This document shows, in pieces, positions 19,245 through 27,871 of a stretch of DNA of 64,000 bases; the first letter of the stretch is position 1, and each line of letters opens with the position of its first letter. Made by a program: the position numbers and the translations under genes. The stretch lies in assembly GCA_049700455.1 (NCBI GenBank), contig JBNAVJ010000001.1, positions 558,001 to 622,000 of the forward strand, read 5' to 3'. The notes beneath the pieces were generated by a model that searched no databases, was not told the origin of the DNA, and saw only the letters and a program-made list of their open reading frames with translations. Source of the stretch: JBNAVJ01 sp049700455 (GTDB lineage: Bacteria; Bacteroidota; Ignavibacteria; Tepidaquicellales; Tepidaquicellaceae).

Positions 19245-20303
19245 TCATAGCTGAACGTATACTTTATATAAATCTTGTTTTAGGTCCTGAAAATTACATT
19301 TTGACACCACTTTTTCCCTTAGATTTTTGGCTCTTTTTAACGCATCTTCATAGTTATAATGTAATAATTCTAACTTTTCGAGTAAATCATATTTGTCATT
19401 CCTCTTAAACAGGAGTCCTTCAACTTCATCGGTTATGAACTCTTCAATGCCATCTGTGTCAGAACCAATGAACGGTGTACAACATATTCCTGCAATTAAC
19501 ATTGTAACTGGAAATGCATCTGACCTTGAAGGCAGAATAATGCAGTCAAATGTTTGAAAGTAATTGTATATATCTAAGACTGGTGGCAAAATTATGACAT
19601 TCTCAAAGTTGAACTTACGTTTTTTTATGTCTTTTCCTTCTCCAATCATAATCAGTCTGGAGTTTTTATGTTGTTGATTAAAAATGGCGAAACTTTCTAA
19701 CAACAAATCTATTCCTTTTTCTTTTATTGAAAACCGTCCTACATAACCGATAATAAAGTTGTCTGTTGTAAGACCTAACTTTTGTAACAGGTCAATTCTT
19801 GTAGTAGAAAAAGTTACTGATTTTGGATCAATTGAATTATAAATGACCTTAATTCTCTCTGAAACAACCCCGAAATATTTGACAAGGTGGTTTCTAACGG
19901 CCAGACTATCGGCGATTAACTGAGGTGATTTATAACTAAAAAACTTCTTTCCTTTTACAATGTTATGAACAGAAGTAATTCTTTTAATCTTTCTAAACTT
20001 TGATACAATGGCAGCAAGAAAATCAAAATATCTGTGATGTGAGTGAAGTATCTGAATGGATTCTTGATCAATTATACTCAGAAGTTTCTTAATTACAATA
20101 ATTTCACGCAACAAAGCGATATTTTTTGTTTTACAAACAATAAGCCTGTCTGAAGAGATTCCATTGAGTGTTTGGTATTCAGAGGCTAATGTAAATATAT
20201 AGTGTTTAATGTTTTCATCATCTCGAGCATAGGTTATTATTTGGTTAGTAATTCCACACACTATCCGCAGAGAGGTATGAAGGTGTAAAACTTTAATGCT
20301 CAT
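19245..20303 (-). CDS. Family 4 glycosyltransferase with a degenerate EX7E motif
   Basis: This 352-residue GT-B protein has the usual N-terminal half (IKVLHLHTSLRIVCG, then ILHSHHRYFDFL) and a donor-binding half with IGYVGRFSIKEKGIDLL and MIGEGKD. The EX7E motif that contacts the donor reads SDAFPVTMLIAG: the first glutamate is aspartate and the second is isoleucine. The enzyme may therefore use an unusual donor or be weakly active. It starts two bases after the GT-C-like gene ends and belongs to the same minus-strand operon. Confidence 0.85.
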   Translation of the reverse strand: MSIKVLHLHTSLRIVCGITNQIITYARDDENIKHYIFTLASEYQTLNGISSDRLIVCKTKNIALLREIIVIKKLLSIIDQESIQILHSHHRYFDFLAAIVSKFRKIKRITSVHNIVKGKKFFSYKSPQLIADSLAVRNHLVKYFGVVSERIKVIYNSIDPKSVTFSTTRIDLLQKLGLTTDNFIIGYVGRFSIKEKGIDLLLESFAIFNQQHKNSRLIMIGEGKDIKKRKFNFENVIILPPVLDIYNYFQTFDCIILPSRSDAFPVTMLIAGICCTPFIGSDTDGIEEFITDEVEGLLFKRNDKYDLLEKLELLHYNYEDALKRAKNLREKVVSKCNFQDLKQDLYKVYVQL

Positions 20304-20305
20304 AG

Positions 20306-21901
20306 TTACCTGAGGTTAATTATACGATCGGGCTGCATAAAAAAATATTTTAGGTCTGATCTTTTAAGCTCTAAAAGAACTTGAGATGGTTTTGAATATT
20401 CATTTCGTTCGATTATTGTCATCTTTAAGAAATTATCTTCAAATACATCTTTTTGAGTTCGCGTTTCTTCGTCAGGAAAATAGAAAAATAAATTTCTATC
20501 AGGGCATGATAACAAATAATTATCCTTGCCCTTTTTAGTGATGGTGATTTCTTTTTCAATAGCTTCTGTCGATAAATATACTAATCGTGGTATATCAATT
20601 AAAGTGTCTCTAATCACAAACGCTCCATATTTCTTAAGATTAAAAGGGAACATTATATTATCGGCTATATAATGTTGCTTGATCCTTGATGGAACCCCTG
20701 CTACAACAGTAGTTTTATCTCCCGTATCAATTTTTGATAAGAGCTCTATGGTTCTTTGAAATTTATTATATGCGAGATCCCAGTACCGCTCTATCTTGAT
20801 ACCTTCATAAATCCAGAGGGTAATGAGAATAAACAACAAAAATTTTGAAATTTTTATATCTTGTGCCGACAATGTTATTATAACTAAACAGAATGGCAAG
20901 AGTATTAGTTGTGGTCTCATGTATCCTGCAATTATAAAGGGCAGAACTGATATTATGAAAACAATAATAGAAATAGTCACTACCTTTTTCGAGGATTTAT
21001 AAAAGACCACAGCTAAAGTTGTCAGAGTAACCAAAATATAGAAAACTATATATAAATTGAAGCTTGAAAGTCCTTCTAATGTTTGAAAATAATCAAACGG
21101 GAGAATAAGAGAAAAACAAGATTTTATTAAAATACCACCCATAGCTTTTACAGATGGGAACATATCGGTTATATTGCTAATGATACCCATTTCTGTTTGC
21201 GGAAGAACCACAGTAAATCTAATTATTAGAAATATTAACAAAACCAGAGAATCTATAAGAAACTGTCGATGGTACTTTGCAATAATTTCTCTTGGAAAAC
21301 TTATAAATAAGATTATAAGTCCAACAAACGGGTAAATCAAAGCTGTTTCTTTGGTAAAAAGCGCAAAGATAAAACAAAATACAGAAAAGATATAATATTT
21401 TGACTCATTTGTTTTAACAGAAATAATCCTGAACAGGAGTGCAGAGAGAAAAAGTATAACAACCAATAATTCTAATATTCCAGCCATCCAAAAAAGACTG
21501 TTTAGATTGTTGGGATATAAAATTGTTACCAGAAAAGCCAAAAAAGCGTTAAAATAATTGTCGTTTATTTCAAGGAGAATTTTATATACCACAAATCCTA
21601 CCCCAAAATAGAAAATTATTATTATTAACTTAATTAAAACGTAATTCTGAACTGAGAACCCCAATAATAAAGAGAGGGAAGTGATTCCTTGAAGAAATAG
21701 AAAGAAGAAAGGTCGATAACGATGCACATCTATGTATGGAACAGCATTTACACATTTATTCCATAAAGAAGAAGTCATTGCCGAAAAAACATCACTATAA
21801 GTATCGGTTAAAGCACCTATCGAGAAGTAGCCAAAAGCTCCCCATATGCTGACAAGTATAAAATAAACCAGTAATAATGATAGATATCTATGCTTGATCA
21901 T
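20306..21901 (-). CDS. Multi-pass membrane protein, GT-C glycosyltransferase-like
   Basis: The 531-residue protein has about ten or more transmembrane helices over residues 1-360 and then a soluble C-terminal part of about 160 residues. The first loop has the acidic motif LTDTYSDV (31-38) and the stretch IDVHRYRPFF (58-67), the arrangement seen in lipid-sugar-dependent GT-C enzymes and related transferases. Such enzymes use polyprenyl-phosphate sugars on the periplasmic side, and a gene for a polyprenyl-phosphate GT2 lies directly upstream with a 14-base overlap, supporting a donor/acceptor pair. No exact family was recognised; a polymerase role cannot be excluded. Confidence 0.65.
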   Translation of the reverse strand: MIKHRYLSLLLVYFILVSIWGAFGYFSIGALTDTYSDVFSAMTSSLWNKCVNAVPYIDVHRYRPFFFLFLQGITSLSLLLGFSVQNYVLIKLIIIIFYFGVGFVVYKILLEINDNYFNAFLAFLVTILYPNNLNSLFWMAGILELLVVILFLSALLFRIISVKTNESKYYIFSVFCFIFALFTKETALIYPFVGLIILFISFPREIIAKYHRQFLIDSLVLLIFLIIRFTVVLPQTEMGIISNITDMFPSVKAMGGILIKSCFSLILPFDYFQTLEGLSSFNLYIVFYILVTLTTLAVVFYKSSKKVVTISIIVFIISVLPFIIAGYMRPQLILLPFCLVIITLSAQDIKISKFLLFILITLWIYEGIKIERYWDLAYNKFQRTIELLSKIDTGDKTTVVAGVPSRIKQHYIADNIMFPFNLKKYGAFVIRDTLIDIPRLVYLSTEAIEKEITITKKGKDNYLLSCPDRNLFFYFPDEETRTQKDVFEDNFLKMTIIERNEYSKPSQVLLELKRSDLKYFFMQPDRIINLR

Positions 21902-22616
21902 TATATTGTTTTGTTATCTGGAAAAGTTTTATTTTTGCCAGGTCAAAAATCATTTGAATTCCGTGCTTAAAGACCTTGACTGTACTTTCAGTATTATCTC
22001 TGAGTTGTACTGGTATTGAGCAAATGTTATAACTAAAAAGTTTCGCCAGGTATAATATTTCAACGTCTATTGCAAAACCGGTTATTCTTGTCTTTGCAAA
22101 AAGAGCCTTTGCGGTTTCTTTTTTAAATCCTTTTAGTCCACACTGCGTATCCTTGATGGGAGAGTCAGATATGCCAAGTACAATTTTTGAAAACAGTTTA
22201 CTTCCAAGAGATCTTAGCAGGGAAGTTTTGCTGTAATATGTAGAAGAGGAGAGGGTCCTGTCTCCTATGACAATATCACAGAGGGGATTCATAATTTGAA
22301 TAATTGCGTCCTTATAATTTGTATAACAATATGGAATATCAGCGTCTGTAAATATAACAAAATCTCCTGTTACGCCTAATACACCCTGAGTTAAGGCGTA
22401 ACCTTTGCCATAATTACGGTCAAGAAAAATAATTTTGCAACCAATTCTTTCTAAAATTTCACATACACCATCAGGCATTTGACTACCATCATTAACAACA
22501 ATTATTTCTAACTCTAAATTTAGAGTTAGTAGATATTTGTAAAATGTTATTATGTTTGATTTGAGGTTCTTATAATTCTTGTAAACAGGAATGATTATAC
22601 TAATTTTTGCCATCAT
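21888..22616 (-). CDS. Family 2 glycosyltransferase, polyprenyl-phosphate glycosyltransferase (Alg5/DPM-like)
   Basis: The 242-residue enzyme shows SIIIPVYKNYKNL, IIVVNDGSQMPDG, RNYGKGYALTQG and the metal site FTDADIPY, followed by IGDRTL and DTQCGLKGFK. This combination is that of enzymes charging dolichyl- or undecaprenyl-phosphate with a hexose. There is no C-terminal membrane domain. The product would be a lipid-phosphate sugar used on the periplasmic face, plausibly by the GT-C-like protein encoded next. The start forms an ATGA overlap with the upstream GT9 gene. Confidence 0.87.
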   Translation of the reverse strand: MMAKISIIIPVYKNYKNLKSNIITFYKYLLTLNLELEIIVVNDGSQMPDGVCEILERIGCKIIFLDRNYGKGYALTQGVLGVTGDFVIFTDADIPYCYTNYKDAIIQIMNPLCDIVIGDRTLSSSTYYSKTSLLRSLGSKLFSKIVLGISDSPIKDTQCGLKGFKKETAKALFAKTRITGFAIDVEILYLAKLFSYNICSIPVQLRDNTESTVKVFKHGIQMIFDLAKIKLFQITKQYNDQA

Positions 22617-23734
22617 TCTAAAACAGCTAACATTTTACAAACAGCGCTATAAACTTCTTGTACTGAGATTGTTGAGAGACATCGTTCTTCAGAATATATG
22701 CAATTAAGTTTACACCCAAAACAATCCATTGAATGGTATAGATAAATAACTTGTGTCTTATCCGGATAAAAGGGGAAATACATCCCCCAAAAACCACCAT
22801 CTAAGATACTCAGGGTTGGAACCCCAAATTTTAGGGCAATATGAGTTAGGCCAGAGTCACCGCCTATATAAAGAAAGGTATTTGCAATTAACCTTACTAC
22901 GTCTGACAGATTGGAAATGTCAACAATAATGTTTTTATTGCCAGTTGCAATTAATTCAAGATCCCAAAACTCTCTTTTGTTACCCGTGACAACGACAAGG
23001 TACCTTTCGGAAAGCAGGTTGCACAATTGTCTATAATTATATATACTCCAATTTCTCCTTTTATCTGTACTTAATGGAGAAACAAGAATATATTTGTCTT
23101 TTGGGTAAACTCGAAAGTTTTTGATTTCTGGTGGGAAAACTCGGTTATTATTATAAGAGATGTTTTTTTCCCCTGTGAGTTTCTTAAGGATATAAATATG
23201 TTTTTCATATTCATTTTTAACATCCCCATATAATAATTTACTATAAAGCTTATTCATTATTAAACCTATTTTGGTACCCAGGTAGGTTAAATCAGAGCAA
23301 GTTGCATAAGTGAAGTGAGCGCCTGCTAATAAAGAAATCTCATCAGTTAACATTCCCCGGGCAGGGGATACATTATAACATTCGTTGAACCCTATTGAAC
23401 GTAAGGTAGATAAAAATTGGGTTCTGTATCTAAAAGAAACCCTGTATTTCTTGTGATTAATAAAAATAACTTTAATCGGTCCTTTGTATTGTTCTAATAA
23501 AGTCTTGTATGATTGATGTATCAATAACCATATATTGTATTCTGAAGCAAGTAGATTGTCATTTTCAAGTATAATAGAAGATACCATAACATCTCCTATT
23601 TTGCCAGTATTTACGAAAAGTATGTTTTTGGAATTTTGAACATGTGGTTGCTTTTTTATTGGTATATTCTTCAATATAAATTTTAGAAAGAAAAAAATTA
23701 TCAAGGAAATACTATTTTTAATAAATACAAACAT
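22613..23734 (-). CDS. Family 9 glycosyltransferase (heptosyltransferase-like)
   Basis: The 373-residue protein has a hydrophobic N-terminal segment (about 7-24) and then the GT9 core: ILFVNTGKIGDVMVSS (38-53), VSPLSTDKRRNW around 217-228 and the donor-site block GGDSGLTHIALKFGVPT around 293-309. A cysteine-rich stretch (CFGCKLNC and a later C) near 340-355 resembles those of other GT9 proteins. The family transfers ADP-heptose or related sugars to LPS core, but many members in surface polysaccharide loci act on other sugars. It abuts the next gene with no spacer. Confidence 0.85.
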   Translation of the reverse strand: MFVFIKNSISLIIFFFLKFILKNIPIKKQPHVQNSKNILFVNTGKIGDVMVSSIILENDNLLASEYNIWLLIHQSYKTLLEQYKGPIKVIFINHKKYRVSFRYRTQFLSTLRSIGFNECYNVSPARGMLTDEISLLAGAHFTYATCSDLTYLGTKIGLIMNKLYSKLLYGDVKNEYEKHIYILKKLTGEKNISYNNNRVFPPEIKNFRVYPKDKYILVSPLSTDKRRNWSIYNYRQLCNLLSERYLVVVTGNKREFWDLELIATGNKNIIVDISNLSDVVRLIANTFLYIGGDSGLTHIALKFGVPTLSILDGGFWGMYFPFYPDKTQVIYLYHSMDCFGCKLNCIYSEERCLSTISVQEVYSAVCKMLAVLE

Positions 23735-24709
23735 TTATTCTTTCTTGTTATGGTTTACAATAATATTAGTATCTATCCTAAATAACCTCTTTACGAGGAA
23801 ATTGAATCGTTCCAGTATTCTTTCTCTTCGTAAAAACTTCATAAGCTGGTCAGGGACAAGAGATGGGAGCAAGTATCGTAAAATTGGTCTCTTAGAAATT
23901 GTTCGACTAACTATGCAACGAAAAAAATATTTTCTTGCCTCAGAAATTTTCCCCAGATAGTATTCAACTAAGCCCATTCGGTAATTATATTCATCGATTG
24001 TTTCATTACCTAAAGGGTTTCTGTAGAATTCTGTAATATATCTCTTAGAAATTTCATAATAATCATTATATTGTTTTCGATGGTAGAGTTTACTTTTTGG
24101 AAGTATTCTATAATAAAGCAATGGCTTTTGAACATTATAGAATTTATGACCTTTCTTCAAAAGTCTCAAAAACAAATCTATATCTTCACAAGAATGAGCA
24201 GAATCATATCCATTTACACTATCAAGCACTGATTTCCTGACCAAGATTGAACCGTGGATAACAGACGGTATGAAAGGCATCATAAATTCAATATCCGAGT
24301 GATGTTCTGGAAGAGATTTTTCTATAATAGGGTTGTCATTTTCATCTATATAAATGATATTTGATCCCACAATATCAATGTTAGAAGAGCTTTTCAAAAT
24401 ATTATATTGAATTGACAGTCTTTCACTGTGATGAAGATCGTCGCCATCCATTCTTGCAATAAACTCTGCCTTAGCAAGCTTAAGTCCAGAGTTAAGTTGG
24501 GCAACGAGACCTTGGTGTACTGAGTTTCTTACAAGGATGATACGATTGTCATCAAAGCCATTAATTATTTTTACTGTGTTATCCGTTGAAGCATCGTCAA
24601 TAATAATAAGTTCAAAATCCTTAAAGGTTTGACTTAATATTCCTTCTATAGCCTTTGCAAGATACTTCTCAATGTTATAAACGGGCATTATAATGGAAAT
24701 CTTTGGCAT
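23735..24709 (-). CDS. Family 2 glycosyltransferase
   Basis: A 324-residue GT2 enzyme with ISIIMPVYNIEKYL, LIIIDDASTDNT, the metal motif ARMDGDDLHH near residue 90 and a catalytic acidic block CEDIDLFLRL near 175. It resembles enzymes adding hexoses to polysaccharide repeat units. The first strand is needed for the fold, so the start inside the previous gene is right even though the overlap is 35 bases, the longest in this operon. The tail after residue 200 is helical and basic. Confidence 0.87.
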   Translation of the reverse strand: MPKISIIMPVYNIEKYLAKAIEGILSQTFKDFELIIIDDASTDNTVKIINGFDDNRIILVRNSVHQGLVAQLNSGLKLAKAEFIARMDGDDLHHSERLSIQYNILKSSSNIDIVGSNIIYIDENDNPIIEKSLPEHHSDIEFMMPFIPSVIHGSILVRKSVLDSVNGYDSAHSCEDIDLFLRLLKKGHKFYNVQKPLLYYRILPKSKLYHRKQYNDYYEISKRYITEFYRNPLGNETIDEYNYRMGLVEYYLGKISEARKYFFRCIVSRTISKRPILRYLLPSLVPDQLMKFLRRERILERFNFLVKRLFRIDTNIIVNHNKKE

Positions 24710-25799
24710 CGCTCAATTGATTGTAATAAAAATCATATTGTTCAAATACTTTTTCCCATTTCAATTGCTCGTAAATTGTCTTTGCGTTAAAACTTAACCT
24801 TTGTCTGAGCTCATAGGATGATGAAAGTTCTTCCAGAAAATTGATTACTTTTGAAATACTGTTGAGTGGAAATACAAATCCAGAATGATAATTTTGTATA
24901 AAACGGGAGATTCCAACATTTTGAGAAACTATAGGAATTACTCCCGCTACCATTGCTTCAGCTACGGCGATGCTAAAAGTTTCATAGATTCCAGGAAGAA
25001 TTACTACATCCTTATCAGACCAAAACTTTGCGAGTTCTTCTGTGTTCATTTTATGAAAGGTTATAACTTCTATGTTTGGGTTATGGAAGGATATTGCAGA
25101 TGCTATTGTATCAGATAAATATACTTGTAGAGGGAAATTGACTCCTTCAACAATTTTTTTGAAAATATCTAACCCTTTTTCTTTTCTGTCGGTAAGAGGA
25201 GGAAAGACAACTTTCAGGATTGAATGGTGTCGTGTAGAGGAGGTTGTGAAAAAAATTTCATCAACTCCGTTGTGAATTAATCGGACTTTCTTGATATTTA
25301 AAGTTTTGTATTCATTCTTAAGAACCTGTAAAGCCTGTTCAGATAGGCAGAACAACATATCTGCTTTGCATATATAGGTCTTCTCACAAATGGCTTCCTT
25401 TATTTTATAATATCGAGAGACATTAAGGAAGTTCTTGCTTTCGTGCTTTACAATTCCATTCACAGTATATAAAATCTTCGCTTTCAGAAACTTCTTAAAT
25501 GGAAAAAGTGCCAGGTAAAACCTTTCAAACGAAGTACAATGAATAATATCAGGTCTAAACCTGAACAAAATCTTTAGTAACGTAAAAACTCCAGCAGTAA
25601 AAACTTTCAAATTTTCGTCGTAACCTATTCGTTTTCCAAATAGTTTCTTCCAGAACCAGTTTTTCTCCCTGTGGAAAAAGTACTGGATGAAAATGACATC
25701 GTGTTGGGGAATAGCTAAACGGGAAATTCGTTTCCCGACCTTTTCTGGACCCGTCATGCTCTCGGAAAAGCTGTATCTTCCAATAAAGGCAATTTTCAT
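24675..25799 (-). CDS. Family 4 glycosyltransferase
   Basis: A 374-residue GT-B enzyme. The N-terminal half opens IAFIGRYSFSESMTGPEK and contains the acceptor-side DIIHCTSFERF. The C-terminal half has an intact EX7E motif in YETFSIAVAEAMVAG and the following GVIPIVSQNVG. The segment VVFPPLTDRKEKGLDIF replaces the more usual glycine-rich donor loop. It follows the methyltransferase gene after a 23-base gap. Sugar specificity is unknown. Confidence 0.86.
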   Translation of the reverse strand: MKIAFIGRYSFSESMTGPEKVGKRISRLAIPQHDVIFIQYFFHREKNWFWKKLFGKRIGYDENLKVFTAGVFTLLKILFRFRPDIIHCTSFERFYLALFPFKKFLKAKILYTVNGIVKHESKNFLNVSRYYKIKEAICEKTYICKADMLFCLSEQALQVLKNEYKTLNIKKVRLIHNGVDEIFFTTSSTRHHSILKVVFPPLTDRKEKGLDIFKKIVEGVNFPLQVYLSDTIASAISFHNPNIEVITFHKMNTEELAKFWSDKDVVILPGIYETFSIAVAEAMVAGVIPIVSQNVGISRFIQNYHSGFVFPLNSISKVINFLEELSSSYELRQRLSFNAKTIYEQLKWEKVFEQYDFYYNQLSDAKDFHYNARL

Positions 25800-25822
25800 G
25801 TGAAATCGTAATAAGAAGTTAA

Positions 25823-26491
25823 TTAACGGTTTCTCAGTTTTTTGATAATTTTTTTCAACGGTTTTGGTATAAGACTTTTTAACCTGATATAGCTGCCAAA
25901 CCTTTGTCTATGTAGTTTATTCAGGTTGAATTTTTCGTTGGAAATCACTATAACTAAATATGGTCTATAAATAAAGTCGTAGAATTTTCTAATTTTTTTG
26001 TGTTTAAATTTACTAAAATCCCTTTTAAACCATATGCTTCTGTGTTCTTCATAAATGTTTTCTTCAGAAGCTTCTTGAGGCCAATCCTTACCAACGGGGA
26101 TGTTAATCATAACAAACTTACTTTTATTCAGAGCAAGCTTTATCAGTTTGAAGCCGTCTTTTTTTGGGAGGTGCTCAATAACATCTCCAGCAATTATTAA
26201 ATCATAAGAGTTGGTAGTAGAATACAAAAAATCCACAGCATTTTCAATATATATGTTATTGTAAAAATAATGGTGATAAGCCTGTATATAATTTTCATAA
26301 ATTTCTACTGCGTCTATTGTACGTGAAAAGTCGGACTTCTTATAGTTCCCATCATCCCACACATCCAAGAACTCTCTACAAAGAAAGCCCCATCTGCCAA
26401 AACCACAGCCAATATCCAGAATCTTCTGCGGGTTGATTTTTTTTATGAGATCAATGTTATACGAGATGTTTTGCCAATTCGATGTTCCCAT
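25823..26491 (-). CDS. SAM-dependent methyltransferase
   Basis: The 222-residue protein has a class I methyltransferase core: motif I ILDIGCGFGRWGFL at 24-37, an acidic residue after the second strand (DAVEIYENY), and motif IV DLIIAGDVIEHLP near 95-107. The C-terminal part is basic and unassigned. In a polysaccharide operon such an enzyme often O-methylates a sugar or caps a chain terminus, which can control chain length; that role is inferred from position only. Its ATG directly follows the stop of the flippase gene. Confidence 0.82.
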   Translation of the reverse strand: MGTSNWQNISYNIDLIKKINPQKILDIGCGFGRWGFLCREFLDVWDDGNYKKSDFSRTIDAVEIYENYIQAYHHYFYNNIYIENAVDFLYSTTNSYDLIIAGDVIEHLPKKDGFKLIKLALNKSKFVMINIPVGKDWPQEASEENIYEEHRSIWFKRDFSKFKHKKIRKFYDFIYRPYLVIVISNEKFNLNKLHRQRFGSYIRLKSLIPKPLKKIIKKLRNR

Positions 26492-27754
26492 TTAATGATC
26501 CTCCAATTTTAATATATTTATAAAACCTACAAATTTTAATATATTTATAAAACCTACAAAAAATATATAGTATTCAGTTATTACAGTAATTACGGCGCTT
26601 GCAACAATTCCATAATAGGGGAGAAGCAAGTAATTTACAATAATGTTACTTAAAAACGCTGACATTACAATATACATATTAACTTTGTATTTACCAATTC
26701 CATTTAATATAACACCAGTAAGATTGTTAAGTGACATTCCAATAAGACCAAGAGAAAGGATCTTTAGTACTAGAGTTGACTGTACATATACATTGCCATA
26801 TAGTAGCAGGAGAATCTTATCGGATAGCACAAAGAGGAGGAAAGAAAGAGGAAGCGAAATAACTAACAAGAAGCGTGAGTAGTATTTGAAAAAAAGCCAT
26901 ATAGCAGAAGTTCTGCGAGATACAGATGATATACGATTCAAACCACTTACTAACAAAAAGCCAAATGCTAATGAAGTGGATTTATATATGCCATAAGGAA
27001 CAGCATAATAAGCTACTTGTGAAAAGTCAAGAATTTTTGAAATTAATAATACATCCACCTTGTCATATAAATAGTTAAAAACAACAGCTACCCCAAGTGG
27101 TCCCGTGGTTGTAACAAGCAGTAGAATATTTCTAAGAGTGGGGAGAATAATCTTTAGGTTTAGATTTCTTAGGTACCAAACTAAAGTTAGAATTTGAAAA
27201 ACTATTCCTGCCAACCAAATTCCAGCATAATATTCTATTTGTGCATGCTTTGTTAATAAGAGAATTAAAGTAAAGAAAATAATCAGAGGTCGAGTCCAGA
27301 TTAATGAAGTAAGTATATTTTTGTATTTCTGATGTGCTAAGAGAATAGCATTTAGATTTGTAATACCGGTCATCAAAATAACTGAGAATGTTATCAAAAA
27401 AATGATCAGAATATTAGTTTGAGAATAAAATCTGGAGATAATTATTAGTGATAAGATAAGAGATAACATACTAATAAAAACAAAAAACCATAGTGCTTCA
27501 GAAACAATCTTCGAGTTGTTGTGTCTTTTTTCTGCAAGTGTTTTTTGGAGATGGATAGGTAAGCCAAAGTCAAAGAATATGCAGATAACACCTGCCAAAG
27601 TAAATACAGATGAAAATTCACCGAAAATTTCAGTTGGTAATGTTCGCGCTATCAATAAAAAAAAGACGAAGAAAAAAGCCCTCTCCCCTACCTGATAGGC
27701 AAAAAGGTGTTTAGATACCGAAACACTTTTTTTTAATGATGATAAAAAATTCAT
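26492..27754 (-). CDS. Polysaccharide flippase (oligosaccharide flippase family), with an in-frame repeat at the C-terminus
   Basis: The 420-residue protein has about 12 hydrophobic helices and the family opening (YQVGERAFFFVFFLLIART). It would export lipid-linked repeat units across the inner membrane. It is shorter than the flippase at 921-2483 and not a near copy. The end carries a nine-residue motif, FVGFINILK, twice in tandem followed by LEDH, produced by a 27-base duplication at 26505-26558. It is the first gene of the minus-strand operon; a 117-base region separates it from the divergent ligase gene. Confidence 0.86.
   Translation of the reverse strand: MNFLSSLKKSVSVSKHLFAYQVGERAFFFVFFLLIARTLPTEIFGEFSSVFTLAGVICIFFDFGLPIHLQKTLAEKRHNNSKIVSEALWFFVFISMLSLILSLIIISRFYSQTNILIIFLITFSVILMTGITNLNAILLAHQKYKNILTSLIWTRPLIIFFTLILLLTKHAQIEYYAGIWLAGIVFQILTLVWYLRNLNLKIILPTLRNILLLVTTTGPLGVAVVFNYLYDKVDVLLISKILDFSQVAYYAVPYGIYKSTSLAFGFLLVSGLNRISSVSRRTSAIWLFFKYYSRFLLVISLPLSFLLFVLSDKILLLLYGNVYVQSTLVLKILSLGLIGMSLNNLTGVILNGIGKYKVNMYIVMSAFLSNIIVNYLLLPYYGIVASAVITVITEYYIFFVGFINILKFVGFINILKLEDH
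26505..26558. repeat. Perfect 27-bp tandem duplication inside the flippase C-terminus
   Basis: Two adjacent identical 27-base units lie at 26505-26531 and 26532-26558 (each begins aattttaatatatttat). Because 27 is divisible by three, the frame is kept and nine amino acids are duplicated close to the flippase stop codon. It looks like a recent slippage event and may vary between strains. Confidence 0.95.
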
Positions 27755-27871
27755 AGTATAATAGTATAAATATAAAGATTATTATTTATTTTATTAAAAT
27801 TAAGTCTAATTGCTGTCCAACAAGTCTTGAAAATAGATTGAATTATAAAACGAGTAAAGATAAATTTAAGT

